Shown: piece after piece, positions 45,337 to 54,096 of the stretch
How positions within the stretch are numbered: the first letter of the stretch is position 1
How the letters are laid out: every line of letters begins with the position of its first letter
Source: Thermoanaerobaculales bacterium
GTDB taxonomy: Bacteria > Acidobacteriota > Thermoanaerobaculia > Thermoanaerobaculales > Sulfomarinibacteraceae
Direction: 5' to 3'
DNA length: 64,000 bases
Assembly: GCA_029287235.1 (NCBI GenBank)
Contig: JARFRM010000077.1
Location: forward strand, 1-64,000
The notes under the pieces: model-generated
Told to the model about the DNA's origin: nothing
Seen by the model: the letters and a program-made list of their open reading frames with translations, nothing else
Database searches by the model: none
Made by a program: the position numbers and the translations under genes

Positions 45337-45635
45337 TCGGCCCGGCCGCGTGCCGCGGCCCACTGTTCCGGGGTGAGGGTTCGCATCTCGAGGGCGTGGA
45401 TGTCGGTGGTCATGAGTTCGCCGAGGGCCTGGTAGACGAGTCGCTGGGCCGCCACCCGCGACAGCCCCTCGAAGCGGGCCGAAACCACGACCACCCGATA
45501 GTGGCCGCCTCCGCCCTGGGCGCCGAGATGGCCCGCATGGAGAACGCTGTCATCGACAATCTGGATGTGCTCGGCCCCGAGGGCTTCCTCGAGGGTGGCG
45601 CGGATGATTTCCGCCCGGTCTTCTCGTCGTGGCAT
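45327..45635 (-). CDS. bolA: BolA-family protein
   Basis: The 102-residue protein matches BolA-like small stress and Fe-S trafficking proteins. Typical features are the N-terminal helix IIRATLEEALGA, the DDSVLHAGH segment and FEGLSRVAAQRLVYQALGELM, ending with IHALEMRTLTPEQW. BolA proteins usually partner with monothiol glutaredoxins; none is nearby. The last residues (ESC) and the stop are encoded by the flanking heptamer repeat. Confidence 0.9.
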   Translation of the reverse strand: MPRREDRAEIIRATLEEALGAEHIQIVDDSVLHAGHLGAQGGGGHYRVVVVSARFEGLSRVAAQRLVYQALGELMTTDIHALEMRTLTPEQWAAARGRAESC

Positions 45636-45733
45636 CAGCCCTCCAAGTCGCGGCGAAATGGTTCAACTGAAGGAACCGCGGGAAGGGAGGGTCTCTTCCC
45701 GCGGCACGGTCGTCTGCGGGAGTGGATCGCGAC

Positions 45734-45934
45734 TTACTTGGGATCGACGCTCTTGGAGCTCGGATCCGAGCCGGTTTCGTTTTCGTCGCCGTTCCCGGTC
45801 TTGACCGAGTCTTTGAAGTTCCGAATTCCCTCACCAAGTCCCTTGCCGAGGCGGGGAAGCTTGTTGACGCCGAAAATCAAGATGACGATCGCAAGGATGA
45901 TCAACAACTCGGGCAAACCGAGTGATCCGAACAT
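45734..45934 (-). CDS. tatA: TatA-type twin-arginine translocase subunit
   Basis: This 66-residue protein has one N-terminal membrane helix ([16 protein letters not shown]), the FG hinge, an amphipathic helix ([17 protein letters not shown]) and a short acidic tail. This is the TatA/TatE layout that forms the pore for folded proteins. GGAGGTCGAA precedes the ATG at 45934. No tatB or tatC is nearby. Confidence 0.92.
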   Translation of the reverse strand: MFGSLGLPELLIILAIVILIFGVNKLPRLGKGLGEGIRNFKDSVKTGNGDENETGSDPSSKSVDPK

Positions 45935-46014
45935 TTCGACCTCCGTTCGGGGCGCGAGGCGCGTGTGTCTCACCGGAAATCCCCGGGGAGGTTCGCGAGT
46001 TTTCGCCCACTCGC

Positions 46015-46944
46015 TTAGTCTAGCAGAAAAGCGGTGATGTCCGGGGGGGCCCCAATCCTGCCGAGGGGCGCGGCAAGATCCCTCGCGAGCTCGGTCAACC
46101 AGCGACGGTAGTCGGTGCGGCCTTCGAGGGTGAAACGAGCAAAGGTGCCGAGGACTTTCAAGCCTCGTTGGATCCGGACAGCCGCGGCCCGCTCCCGCCA
46201 GCCGGGCTCGGCGTTCGTTCGGTCGGCCCACGAGGCCAGCACCGACCGGCGCTCGGATGGTGAGATCAGGCGTGTGGCGGCGCGTTCGGCGACCAGTGAA
46301 ACAACATCGTAGGTATCCGGTCCCAACAGAATGTCCTGGATATCAATGACTCCCACCCGGTCGTCTGGCTGAATCAGGAGATTGTTGAGATGGTAGTCCC
46401 GGTGGCACACCCGAACGGGGTGGTTTCCCACCACCGTTGCAAGGTCGTCGAGCCAGCGAGCCAGCCCAGTCGACGGGGTCTTCGATCGAAAGTGGCGGAC
46501 GAACCAGAGCTCGAAACCGGCCAGCTCCCAGCGCAGACGCGATCGATCCAGCGGGGGGTTCCAAGGCGGGAGGTCTTCGGGTCCGCACCGCGCCAGGACC
46601 TCGAGTGGTTCAAGCATGCGCTCGAAGATCGATCGTCTCTCGCCGGCGGGAGTGATCTCGAGGGTGAACTCGGCGTCGGCAGACCCGAGATCTCCGAGCA
46701 ATGCCCATCCGGTCTCGAGATCGCCAAGGAGAAGATCCGGCACCTTCAATCCGAGTCCGCGGCACCACGAAAGGACCTCAAGATCGTGTTGCAGCTGAGA
46801 GCGTACCGCCAATGGGTACTCCACCAATATCGCGGTCCGATCGTCGCCATTCCACAGCCGGCTGTAACGGCGCGGCGAGGCGTCTCCGGTGAGAAGCTCG
46901 GCCCGGCGCCACCCGGCCAGTCGCGGTGGTAGAGAAATCGGCAT
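46015..46944 (-). CDS. APH-fold kinase, AmgK-like
   Basis: The 309-residue protein has the aminoglycoside phosphotransferase fold with the catalytic loop [11 protein letters not shown] and the metal-binding [20 protein letters not shown]. These match the AmgK family, cell-wall recycling kinases that phosphorylate N-acetylmuramate and GlcNAc at the anomeric position. The usual partner murU is not adjacent, so sugar-kinase function is probable but not proven. It is divergent from the small gene at 47056. Confidence 0.8.
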   Translation of the reverse strand: MPISLPPRLAGWRRAELLTGDASPRRYSRLWNGDDRTAILVEYPLAVRSQLQHDLEVLSWCRGLGLKVPDLLLGDLETGWALLGDLGSADAEFTLEITPAGERRSIFERMLEPLEVLARCGPEDLPPWNPPLDRSRLRWELAGFELWFVRHFRSKTPSTGLARWLDDLATVVGNHPVRVCHRDYHLNNLLIQPDDRVGVIDIQDILLGPDTYDVVSLVAERAATRLISPSERRSVLASWADRTNAEPGWRERAAAVRIQRGLKVLGTFARFTLEGRTDYRRWLTELARDLAAPLGRIGAPPDITAFLLD

Positions 46945-47055
46945 CGAGGTCTGATCTCCGTCTTGACGCTACACCACACAGTGCCGGGGAGCAACGGTCG
47001 CTTTGGTCGCCTGGTCGACCCGGTTGGTGTAGCATGATCGCTTGCTGGAGGATTG

Positions 47056-47424
47056 GTGGACGACGCGCGAACCAGGAAACTGCACAGACTCCTTGAACGA
47101 CTCGGGCAGGCGATTCATCGTTCGGTCGTCGACTCGGATGAGGTCAACAGTTGTCTCGCCGAGCTCCATGCGGGAGGATGGGAGGCGGTGATGTTCCTCG
47201 AGGCCTCCCTCGGCTGCCGAAACGACGGTGGCCTCGATCTCGATGAGGGAGCGCTGCGCATCCACGTGAGCCGCGCCCAGCGGGAGGTCGAGTACCTCAT
47301 CGACTCGGGCGATGCTCGATGGCTCGCCGCCATCGGCATCTCCCCCACCAGACACCGAAGCCATCCACAGCGCGCACTTCCGCCTTTGAATCAGCCGTAT
47401 CCACCGAGATGTGAAGACGGTTGA
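47056..47424 (+). CDS. Hypothetical small protein upstream of rlmN
   Basis: The 122-residue protein begins with GTG at 47056, with GGAGG four to five bases upstream (a TTG at 47053 is also in frame). The first two-thirds look alpha-helical (TRKLHRLLERLGQAIHRSV, GGWEAVMFLEASLG); the C-terminus is proline-rich and probably disordered. No family is recognised. Its end overlaps the rlmN start, suggesting coupling. Confidence 0.6.
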   Translation: MDDARTRKLHRLLERLGQAIHRSVVDSDEVNSCLAELHAGGWEAVMFLEASLGCRNDGGLDLDEGALRIHVSRAQREVEYLIDSGDARWLAAIGISPTRHRSHPQRALPPLNQPYPPRCEDG

Positions 47425-48526
47425 GAATCGGGACTCACCGGTGACGAACGATCCTCCTGATCCGCGGCCCAATCTTGTCGGCGTTCCGCCATCGAGAATC
47501 GCGAACCTGATCGAACCGTACGTGGATCGACCGTTCCGCGCGCGCCAGGTCGGGCAGTGGATCATCGATCGCAACGCCACCGGCTTCGCGGAGATGACAA
47601 ATCTCACGAAGGAACTGCGGGACGAGCTTGGGAGGCGCTTCCGGATCGCCGACCCCGAGATCCTCGAGGAGAGCGCCAGCGGCGATGGATCCGTCAAGTG
47701 GCTCCTGAGGCTCACCGACGGCCTCACCATCGAGGGCGTCTCCATGCCTGTGGATGGCAAGCTGACCATGTGCCTGTCCTCCCAGACGGGCTGCGCCGTG
47801 GGCTGCACCTTCTGTGTCACCGGTGCGCTTGGGGCCGGCCGCAATCTCACGCCGGACGAAATCGTCGGTCAGTATCGAGTCATGCTGCGGCAGTTGAAAG
47901 CTCCCGTCGAGAGGGTCAATATCGTCTTCATGGGAATGGGTGAACCGCTGCTCAACACCACCCATCTCGGCGCCGCTTTAGAAACCCTCTACGAGCGGGT
48001 GAGCCCCAAGCGGATCACGGTCTCGACCTCCGGTGTGCTGCCCGGGATTACCTGGTTGGCGGGGCTTCCCCGACGGCCCAAGCTCGCGGTCTCGCTCAAC
48101 GCGCCCGATCAGGAGCGGAGACAGAGGCTGATGCCGATCGCACGGCGGTACCGGTTGCCGGAGCTCATGGCCGGGCTCCGCGGCTTCCCGCTCGAGCGCG
48201 GACGGCGGATCACCTTCGAGTATGTCCTGATCAGCGACCTCAACGATCAGGTGGCCGATGCCCAGGCCGTTGCCCAGCTCATCCGCGGCATCCCGGCGAA
48301 GGTCAACGTCATTCCCCTCAACGAGGATCCGCAGTATTTCCCCGAGCATCGCCGACCGGACGACGAGACCGTCAACCGGTTCGCCGCCACCCTGCGGGAC
48401 GCCGGTCTCACCGTCACCGTGCGCTGGTCCAAGGGCCTCGACGTCGATGCCGCCTGCGGCCAACTCAAAGGCCGCCATCAAGGAAGAGGGTCCCGGAAAT
48501 CCGAAGGGGTTGTGGACAGCTCTTAG
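47411..48526 (+). CDS. rlmN: RlmN, dual 23S rRNA and tRNA adenine-C2 methyltransferase
   Basis: This radical SAM enzyme of up to 371 residues methylates A2503 of 23S rRNA and A37 of some tRNAs. The cluster motif is CAVGCTFC, with SSQTGC before it, FMGMGEPLLN and the C-terminal VDAACGQLKG holding the second catalytic cysteine. I kept the GTG at 47411; a GTG at 47441 would give a shorter N-terminus. The last codons and the stop TAG lie inside a dispersed repeat copy. Confidence 0.95.
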   Translation: MKTVENRDSPVTNDPPDPRPNLVGVPPSRIANLIEPYVDRPFRARQVGQWIIDRNATGFAEMTNLTKELRDELGRRFRIADPEILEESASGDGSVKWLLRLTDGLTIEGVSMPVDGKLTMCLSSQTGCAVGCTFCVTGALGAGRNLTPDEIVGQYRVMLRQLKAPVERVNIVFMGMGEPLLNTTHLGAALETLYERVSPKRITVSTSGVLPGITWLAGLPRRPKLAVSLNAPDQERRQRLMPIARRYRLPELMAGLRGFPLERGRRITFEYVLISDLNDQVADAQAVAQLIRGIPAKVNVIPLNEDPQYFPEHRRPDDETVNRFAATLRDAGLTVTVRWSKGLDVDAACGQLKGRHQGRGSRKSEGVVDSS

Positions 48527-48625
48527 CGGTTAGCCATTAGCTCTTAGCCCATCGCAGGCTTTCTCCTGGCGCTGTAGAGCCGTGCGATGGAGCTAATGGC
48601 TGAAAGCTAATAGCTAAGAGCTTTG
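48518..48625. repeat. Dispersed TTAGCNN inverted repeat, copy E
   Basis: The left arm 48518-48557 is TTAGC heptads ending CCATCGCA. The right arm 48581-48625 begins GTGCGATGGAGCTAATGGC. The copy lies between the convergent rlmN and pgeF genes and overlaps the end of both: the rlmN stop and the pgeF stop (on the other strand) are both encoded by its heptads. Confidence 0.88.
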
Positions 48626-49263
48626 CGATGGTTGAGATACGCCATGGCCCACTGGCGGCCGGCGGATTCGCCGTCTCTTCTGAAAGAGGCGAGCTCGGGT
48701 GTCTCGGCGGTGCAGCCGCCGATGGTCTCGATATTCTCGGCGGGCAGACCGAGGGCCTCGAGGCGAGCGTTGAGAAAGCCGCGGAGATCGACGTGATTGT
48801 CCGCCAGCCAGCGGGACTCGTCGAGGTCGAAACGGCGAAGAGCCTCGGGCACCTCGGGGCCGACCTCGTAACAACTGCCGCAGACCGCGGGGCCAAGGGC
48901 AGCGCCGATCCTCTTCCGTGAGATCTCGTAGTGTCGGGTCATGCGGTCGATCGCGGCTCCGACGATATCGACGGCGCAGCCCCTCCACCCCGAGTGGACC
49001 GCCGCCACGACCCCGTCTGCCGCGAGCAGCACCGGAACACAGTCGGCGGTCCACACCAGGAGACCGACCCCGGGGCTCGAGGTGATCAATCCGTCACCCG
49101 GCCCGACATCGACCACCTCTTGACCACCGGCGGAGAGCTCGTGAATCGTCCCGCCATGGATCTGTTCGCAGTGCCTGAGTCGAAGAACCCGATTGTCGAG
49201 GATGGCGGTGAGTCGATCCGGCTCCTTGGCCGCGCCCGTGGCCGGACCGAGCGCGAAGGTCAT
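48607..49263 (-). CDS. pgeF: PgeF/YfiH multicopper polyphenol oxidase-fold enzyme
   Basis: This family includes PgeF, which removes wrongly incorporated serine from peptidoglycan precursors; members were earlier called laccases. The conserved parts are EQIHGGTIHE, WTADCVPVLLA, AAVHSGWRGCAVDIVGAAID, LGPAVCGSCYEVGPEV and DLRGFLNARLEALGL. I favour the ATG at 49263, with GAGG seven bases upstream, giving 218 residues. A longer frame reaching 49464 would add 67 residues without family resemblance. The last residues KALSY come from the repeat. Confidence 0.88.
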   Translation of the reverse strand: MTFALGPATGAAKEPDRLTAILDNRVLRLRHCEQIHGGTIHELSAGGQEVVDVGPGDGLITSSPGVGLLVWTADCVPVLLAADGVVAAVHSGWRGCAVDIVGAAIDRMTRHYEISRKRIGAALGPAVCGSCYEVGPEVPEALRRFDLDESRWLADNHVDLRGFLNARLEALGLPAENIETIGGCTAETPELASFRRDGESAGRQWAMAYLNHRKALSY

Positions 49264-49630
49264 GGTGACCTCTTCGCCTTTGCGCACCAGGGCCCGATCC
49301 CGACCCACGGTTTCTTCGCGCCAGGCGTTGGTCTGGTGAGTATCTGTCAAGGTGTCCGCCCTCACCCCAATGGTACAATGCGGCCCCCGGAGGCAGCGTG
49401 TTCCAACCGATTCATCAGGGCCGTCGAACACCCTTCGATGCCGGGCTCGATGTCCCATCAGCAAGCTGCCCAGGGCGGTTTCCCGGGTTTCGTCTCAATC
49501 CACCGGGCACCCCAACCAAAATGGTTGGAAAACATGAAGTCAGCCTCAACGAACATCTCTTTGTGAAATCCTTCGTGTCTTCGTGCCTTGGTGGTTGTGA
49601 CGGGCCCCGGTTCCCGTGGGAGACCCTCGC
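49264..49630. other. 367-bp stretch between divergent pgeF and ftsE
   Basis: No convincing gene is present. A GGTACAATG near 49368 looks like a -10 box for ftsE, which would give a leader of about 250 bases. Within the leader, 49567-49600 contains a short tandem-like TTCGTGTC/TTCGTGCC/TTGGTGGT run of lower GC content than its surroundings. A small open frame (49398-49634) ends near the ftsE start but shows no recognisable features. Confidence 0.4.
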
Positions 49631-50299
49631 GTGATCCGGATCCGCGGCGCCACCAAGGACTACGATCGGCGTCAGATCCTGCGCGGTCTCGACCTCTCCG
49701 TCGATGCGGGGGAGATGGTGTTTCTGACCGGTCCGTCAGGGGCCGGCAAGACCACGCTCCTGCGTCTTCTCTATGCCGCCGAGCGACCGACCTCCGGTGA
49801 GATCTGGGTGGCCGGGAGCCGGGTCGACACCCTCGCGCGGTCCGAGCTGCCACAGCTTCGAAGAAAGATCGGAGTCATTTTTCAGGACTTCAAGCTCCTC
49901 AGGCGCAAGACGGTTCTTGAGAACGTCACCTTTGTACTTCGCTTTCACGGGATTGCCCAGCGCGAGGCCCATCGACGCGCTTACAGGGTGCTCAAACGTC
50001 TCGGTCTTCATCATCGGCAATCGGCCCTCCCCGAGGCCCTCTCGGGGGGCGAGCAGCAGCGGGTGGCCATCGCCCGCGCCCTGGTCTACCAGCCCCGGCT
50101 GATTCTGGCGGACGAGCCCACCGGCAACCTCGACGCCGATCTCGCTTCGGAGCTCCTCAGCCTGCTCTGCGACATCAACTACCAGGGTGCGACCGTTGTC
50201 CTCGCCACCCACGACCACGCCCTGCTCGAGTCGCTGCCGGCCAGAACCCTGGTGCTGCGTCGCGGGGTGATCGACTACGACGGGATGTGGCCACCATGA
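49631..50299 (+). CDS. ftsE: FtsE, ATPase of the FtsEX divisome regulator
   Basis: This ABC ATPase of 222 residues acts with FtsX to control peptidoglycan hydrolases during division. Walker A is GPSGAGKTT, the signature is LSGGEQQR and Walker B is LILADEP. FtsE hallmarks include the N-terminal VIRIRGATKDYDRR and the GVIFQDFKLL block. I prefer the GTG at 49631, which has GGGAG eight bases upstream, over a GTG at 49616. The stop overlaps the ftsX ATG. Confidence 0.93.
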   Translation: MIRIRGATKDYDRRQILRGLDLSVDAGEMVFLTGPSGAGKTTLLRLLYAAERPTSGEIWVAGSRVDTLARSELPQLRRKIGVIFQDFKLLRRKTVLENVTFVLRFHGIAQREAHRRAYRVLKRLGLHHRQSALPEALSGGEQQRVAIARALVYQPRLILADEPTGNLDADLASELLSLLCDINYQGATVVLATHDHALLESLPARTLVLRRGVIDYDGMWPP

Positions 50300-51147
50300 T
50301 CCGGCACGCGCTGGCCGAAGGCTGGCTCCTGTTGCGGAGTCGTGGTCTGATCAGCCCGGTCCTCGCCCTGGCCCTCGCCATTCCCATCAGCCTCGCCGGC
50401 GTGACCATCAGCGTCCGCCAGTGGTTGGCGCCGGTGATCGAGCTCGGCGACCGGGAGAGCGTGGTCAGTATTCTGCTCCACCCGAGGCTGGATGGTGCCG
50501 AACGTCGGACCTGGATGAGTGAACAGGCGGCGACACATCCTCAGTGGCAGCTGGCGACGGTGGAGCCCGATGAGCTTGCCGAGCGTCTGGCGACCTGGTT
50601 TCCCTACCTCGAGGAGATCCTCGATCGCGAGGGACCCGAGATGCTGCCGACCATGGTCGAGATCAGAACCCGGGACCCTCAGGGAGTTCTCGTGCTCAAG
50701 GAGGACCTTTCGGTCCTTGCCGTCGGGCCGACCTCATCGGTCAACCAGGTTGTGGGTCGGGTTGCGCGGCAGTTCGCCCTGATGCTGATCTCGGTGGTGG
50801 TTGCGCTGATCGCCGGGGCGGTCCTGTTGGCGGCCGTCTGGGTTCACCTCGAACTCCACCGGCATGCAGAGGAGATCGCGATCATGCGGCTCATGGGTGC
50901 CACCGAGGCCACGGTCAGGGGACCGTTCCTGGTGGCGGTGGCGGCGCCGGCACTGCTGGCCGCGGCGGCATCGGTGGTGTGTACGGTTCTGGCGGTGGGC
51001 TTTATGGCGCGGCTGGCCGCACCGCTCGGGTTGACGACGGCCGGGGTGTCACCCCTGATTCTCTTCGTCCAGGTTGTCGGTGCCGTGGGCTTGCCCATGG
51101 CGGCGGCCTTCATCACCCTGGAGCGGTACGCATCGGCTGACGACTAG
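50296..51147 (+). CDS. ftsX: FtsX, membrane subunit of FtsEX
   Basis: This 283-residue protein has one N-terminal helix (LISPVLALALAIPISLAGV), a periplasmic loop of about 120 residues and three C-terminal helices. A cytosolic-face EEIAIMRLMGATEATVRGPFL block is typical of FtsX. The ATG overlaps the ftsE stop (ATGA). No ftsY or rpoH is nearby. Confidence 0.92.
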   Translation: MIRHALAEGWLLLRSRGLISPVLALALAIPISLAGVTISVRQWLAPVIELGDRESVVSILLHPRLDGAERRTWMSEQAATHPQWQLATVEPDELAERLATWFPYLEEILDREGPEMLPTMVEIRTRDPQGVLVLKEDLSVLAVGPTSSVNQVVGRVARQFALMLISVVVALIAGAVLLAAVWVHLELHRHAEEIAIMRLMGATEATVRGPFLVAVAAPALLAAAASVVCTVLAVGFMARLAAPLGLTTAGVSPLILFVQVVGAVGLPMAAAFITLERYASADD

Positions 51148-51180
51148 TCGGCAGCAATCCATCCCCGAGACCCACGACGA

Positions 51181-51203
51181 AAAACGCGGCCCGAGGGCCG
51201 CGC
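51181..51203 (-). terminator. Intrinsic terminator of the Exb operon
   Basis: On the minus strand CGCGGCCC/GGGCCGCG forms a GC-rich stem followed by TTTTT. It lies 27 bases beyond the stop of the TPR gene, the last gene of the operon. Confidence 0.8.
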
Positions 51204-51229
51204 GGTAGGTTGCTGGAAAGCTCTTGGAC

Positions 51230-52477
51230 TCAATTGCATGTCTCTGCGTACTGACGCTGGAGCACCGTCAGCTGTTCCCGCATCTGCCGGGCGCTCTCCA
51301 TATCTCCGAGCTTCTCGAACTCTTCGGCCTGCATGGCGAGGGCGTCGATCTTGTTTTTGAAATCCCTGCAGGCCGTTTCATGCTCGATGTTGCCGGCCTT
51401 GGCCTCTTCCTTCTGGTCCATGGCGGCGGCCTGGCGGGTATTGCCCGCCTCGACGTAGGCCCGCTTGGCCTTCATGAAGTCGCGGTTCTTCTCGTGCACG
51501 TAGCCCATCTGGTTGTAGATTTTCTTGCGAAGATCGGCGTTGCCGCTGCCCAGATCGAGGGCCTGTTGCAGTGAGGACAATGCACTGCTGAACTGACCGA
51601 GCGAGGTGTAGCTCTGGCCGATGTAGTAGTAGACGAGGGCGTTGCGTGACTGCTGGGCCTTTGCCTTTTCGAACCAGGTCAGGGCTTTCGAGTACTGCTT
51701 GGCGCCGAGCCATGATTCACCCGCGAGGAGATTGTGCTCAAACGTCGGATTCTTACTCGCAAGTGCCTCCGAGATTCTCGCAGCGTCGGTGTAGTAGGTG
51801 GATTTTTCGCTGGAGGATCCACTTCGTCTCGCGGCGGCGGTGGCGGCGCGAACCGCATATCGACCACTCGCATCATTGTTGGGGTTGAGCTCGTAGGCGC
51901 GCTTGAAGGCGGTGTAGGCTGCCTTGTCGTCGCCGAGATCGTCCTGCGCCACCCCGAGAGCCTGATAGAGGTCAGCATTCGATGAGTCGGCACGGACCTG
52001 GGAACTCAGGACACTCACCGCCTCGCCGGCGCGGTTGGTCTCATTTGCCGCGTTGGCGAACAAGAGGGCGTATGTCGACCGGTAGTTGTTCGGGAGGCTG
52101 TTGAAGCTCACCCCCTTGAGGACCGAATAGGCTTCGTTGTATTGCTTGGCCTGGTTCAGGGTCTGGCCGAGGGTGATTGTGTACATCGGATTCGGGGTTT
52201 CGTTGGCCGAGTCCAACTCCACCGCCTTTTGAAAGCTGCCCAGGGCGGCCGAGAGGTTGTTTTGGGCGCGTCTGCAGAGCCCGAGCATATAGTGGGTCGC
52301 GGGCTCGTTTGGTTGTTCCTTCAAGACCGCCTCGAACTCCGTGGCCGCGGTGTTGTAGTCCTTGGCCTTGAATGCGTTCATTCCCGCAGCGTAGTCTGCG
52401 TGGACTGGGTGATAGGACACTCCGATCGCGATGATGAGCGCGATGCCGATCGTCCACCGGCTTGCTGTTGATTTCAT
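51230..52477 (-). CDS. Secreted TPR protein
   Basis: The 415-residue protein has a signal peptide (hydrophobic IGIALIIAIGVSYHPVHA) followed by many TPR-like helical pairs, for example NTAATEFEAVLKEQPNEPAT, ALGVAQDDLGDDKAAYTAFK and YIGQSYTSLGQFSSALSSL. The C-terminal 60 residues are helical and contain two cysteines. It is likely a periplasmic scaffold. It closes the exbB-exbD-exbD-tonB-DUF4388 operon, 25 bp after the DUF4388 gene, with a terminator downstream. Function unknown. Confidence 0.82.
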   Translation of the reverse strand: MKSTASRWTIGIALIIAIGVSYHPVHADYAAGMNAFKAKDYNTAATEFEAVLKEQPNEPATHYMLGLCRRAQNNLSAALGSFQKAVELDSANETPNPMYTITLGQTLNQAKQYNEAYSVLKGVSFNSLPNNYRSTYALLFANAANETNRAGEAVSVLSSQVRADSSNADLYQALGVAQDDLGDDKAAYTAFKRAYELNPNNDASGRYAVRAATAAARRSGSSSEKSTYYTDAARISEALASKNPTFEHNLLAGESWLGAKQYSKALTWFEKAKAQQSRNALVYYYIGQSYTSLGQFSSALSSLQQALDLGSGNADLRKKIYNQMGYVHEKNRDFMKAKRAYVEAGNTRQAAAMDQKEEAKAGNIEHETACRDFKNKIDALAMQAEEFEKLGDMESARQMREQLTVLQRQYAETCN

Positions 52478-52502
52478 GAGTTGGTGCCTCCCTGGTTATT
52501 CG

Positions 52503-53342
52503 TCACCCCGCCGGGACGCCGCTGACGTCCCCGAGTAGCGGTCGCACTTGCTCGTCGAACATGGCGGCAATGTCTGAGCCCTTGAGCAGGGTAATCGCAT
52601 TGCTGTGCTGCTCGACCATGGATCGGATCGCGTCAAAACCGGCTCCCTGCTCGATGAGAACCCGGGTGCCGGCGTACTGTTTTTCGATCGTGTGTTCACC
52701 GCTTTCGCCGACCACATCGAGAGCGACTGACCTGATCCGGTTGGCGAGCCCGATTAAGGTCACCGGACTCGGGCCCTGGTGATTGGTCTCGGTCCTCGAC
52801 TCGTCGGTGGCGGAGCGCAGAGCGACCAGCCCCGAGGTGATCATTCCGAAGAGAAGCTTGGAGACGTCGAACGCGGACCAGTGCAGCTGTTCGGCAATCT
52901 CCTCAATGGTGTGTTCATTGTCGATACGGGTGACGAGGATCCACTCGTGGGGACTCAGGGTGACCTGGTCCGACTGATCCCCCGAGGAAAAAAAAGGGAT
53001 CAGATCAAGCGAGGGGATCTTTCGTGACAGGACTCGCCACTCGTCGAGGCGGCGTGCCGCCTCCATCATGAGATTTGCATTGGAGAGATGTATCGTGACC
53101 GCTTCGGTTTCTTCACCGGGGTTGAAGGTGAAGTCGCCCTCAGCCCAGATCGCCATCTCATAGACCGCGTTGTCGCCGCGCAGGGCGCCGACGACCGCAT
53201 CGACGATCTGGCCATCCCGAAGGAAGATCTTTCCCAGCTCGTCGTGGCGAGCAACCGAAAACACACCGGTCTTCCCCGAGACGCTGACCATCTGAATCAC
53301 GTCAGGTAGAGAGAGCTCGGAGAGAGACCCTTGCAATGCCAT
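52503..53342 (-). CDS. DUF4388 (PATAN) domain protein
   Basis: The 279-residue protein opens with MALQGSLSELSLPDVIQMVS and GKTGVFSVARHDELGKIFLR, the hallmark of DUF4388/PATAN domains. DGQIVDAVVGALRGDNAVY follows. A winged-helix-like middle (TIEEIAEQLHWSAFDVSKLL) and a helical C-terminus come after. Such domains bind signalling partners in bacteria with Ras-like GTPases. It is embedded between tonB (19 bp) and the TPR gene (25 bp), so it is co-transcribed with the Exb motor. A second DUF4388 protein lies at 34568-35947. Confidence 0.82.
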   Translation of the reverse strand: MALQGSLSELSLPDVIQMVSVSGKTGVFSVARHDELGKIFLRDGQIVDAVVGALRGDNAVYEMAIWAEGDFTFNPGEETEAVTIHLSNANLMMEAARRLDEWRVLSRKIPSLDLIPFFSSGDQSDQVTLSPHEWILVTRIDNEHTIEEIAEQLHWSAFDVSKLLFGMITSGLVALRSATDESRTETNHQGPSPVTLIGLANRIRSVALDVVGESGEHTIEKQYAGTRVLIEQGAGFDAIRSMVEQHSNAITLLKGSDIAAMFDEQVRPLLGDVSGVPAG

Positions 53343-53361
53343 GGACTATCCGTCGGCGACC

Positions 53362-54087
53362 TTACTGCAGGTTGAACCGTACAGTCAGAATGTACAGTAC
53401 CTCCACCGGCTTCCCATTGAGGGTCGACGGCTTGAACTTCCATTTCCGAACCGCGTCCTCGGCCGCTTCCGTGAGGCCGAGAGGCAACGGTCGCAGTACC
53501 TTGACCGCCTGGACGTTGCCGGTCTTCCCGATGGTGCACTCGAGGACCACGACTCCCTGGATCCGAGCGCGACGGGCCGCTTCCGGGTAGACCGGGTTGG
53601 GTCCGCTGAGCTTCTCGGGCTCGGTGATGTTCCCGCCCACGACGAAACGCACCGGCCCTTCCGGCTCCGGCGGTGGTGGCGCGTCCGGAATGCCGAGGAC
53701 CAGATTGTCATCGGGAACGAAATCGATGTCTTCGTCAGGCTCGTCATCGCGGATCGGTTCCGGCTCGTCGGGCGTGGGATCCGGAATCGGAACCTTCTTG
53801 CTCTTTGGTTTCGGAATCTGCTGGAGCTCCTGCTTGGGAGGCTGTTTGAATTTGACCTGTTTGACCACGTAGATCTTGGTCTTTTTCTCGGTCGCATCCT
53901 TGAGACCGCCGGCAAAAGTCGGCCAGTGAAACGCGAAGATGAAGATGTGCAAGACGACGGCCACGCCGACCGCGATGCGGGTGAGCTTCTTGTCCTGCTG
54001 CTCTTCCTGCGCGATGATCTCGATGACCGTCGGTTTCATCTTGGGCTCAGGCGCCTTGGATGCTGGTGCTTTGGGCGTCTCGGTCAT
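53362..54087 (-). CDS. tonB: TonB energy-transducing protein
   Basis: TonB (241 residues) has a cytosolic N-terminus of about 35 residues, longer than usual, then one membrane helix (AVGVAVVLHIFIFAFHW). The proline/lysine and acidic linker spans about residues 75-150. The C-terminal TonB fold has NPVYPEAARRARIQGVVVL and AVRKWKFKP. It transmits proton-motive energy to outer-membrane receptors. It follows the two exbD genes by nine bases. Confidence 0.93.
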   Translation of the reverse strand: MTETPKAPASKAPEPKMKPTVIEIIAQEEQQDKKLTRIAVGVAVVLHIFIFAFHWPTFAGGLKDATEKKTKIYVVKQVKFKQPPKQELQQIPKPKSKKVPIPDPTPDEPEPIRDDEPDEDIDFVPDDNLVLGIPDAPPPPEPEGPVRFVVGGNITEPEKLSGPNPVYPEAARRARIQGVVVLECTIGKTGNVQAVKVLRPLPLGLTEAAEDAVRKWKFKPSTLNGKPVEVLYILTVRFNLQ

Positions 54088-54096
54088 ACTGCCTCC

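Noticed and set aside
48931-49566. Open frame antisense to pgeF
   Set aside because: It follows pgeF codon structure on the opposite strand and has no ribosome site or recognised domain.
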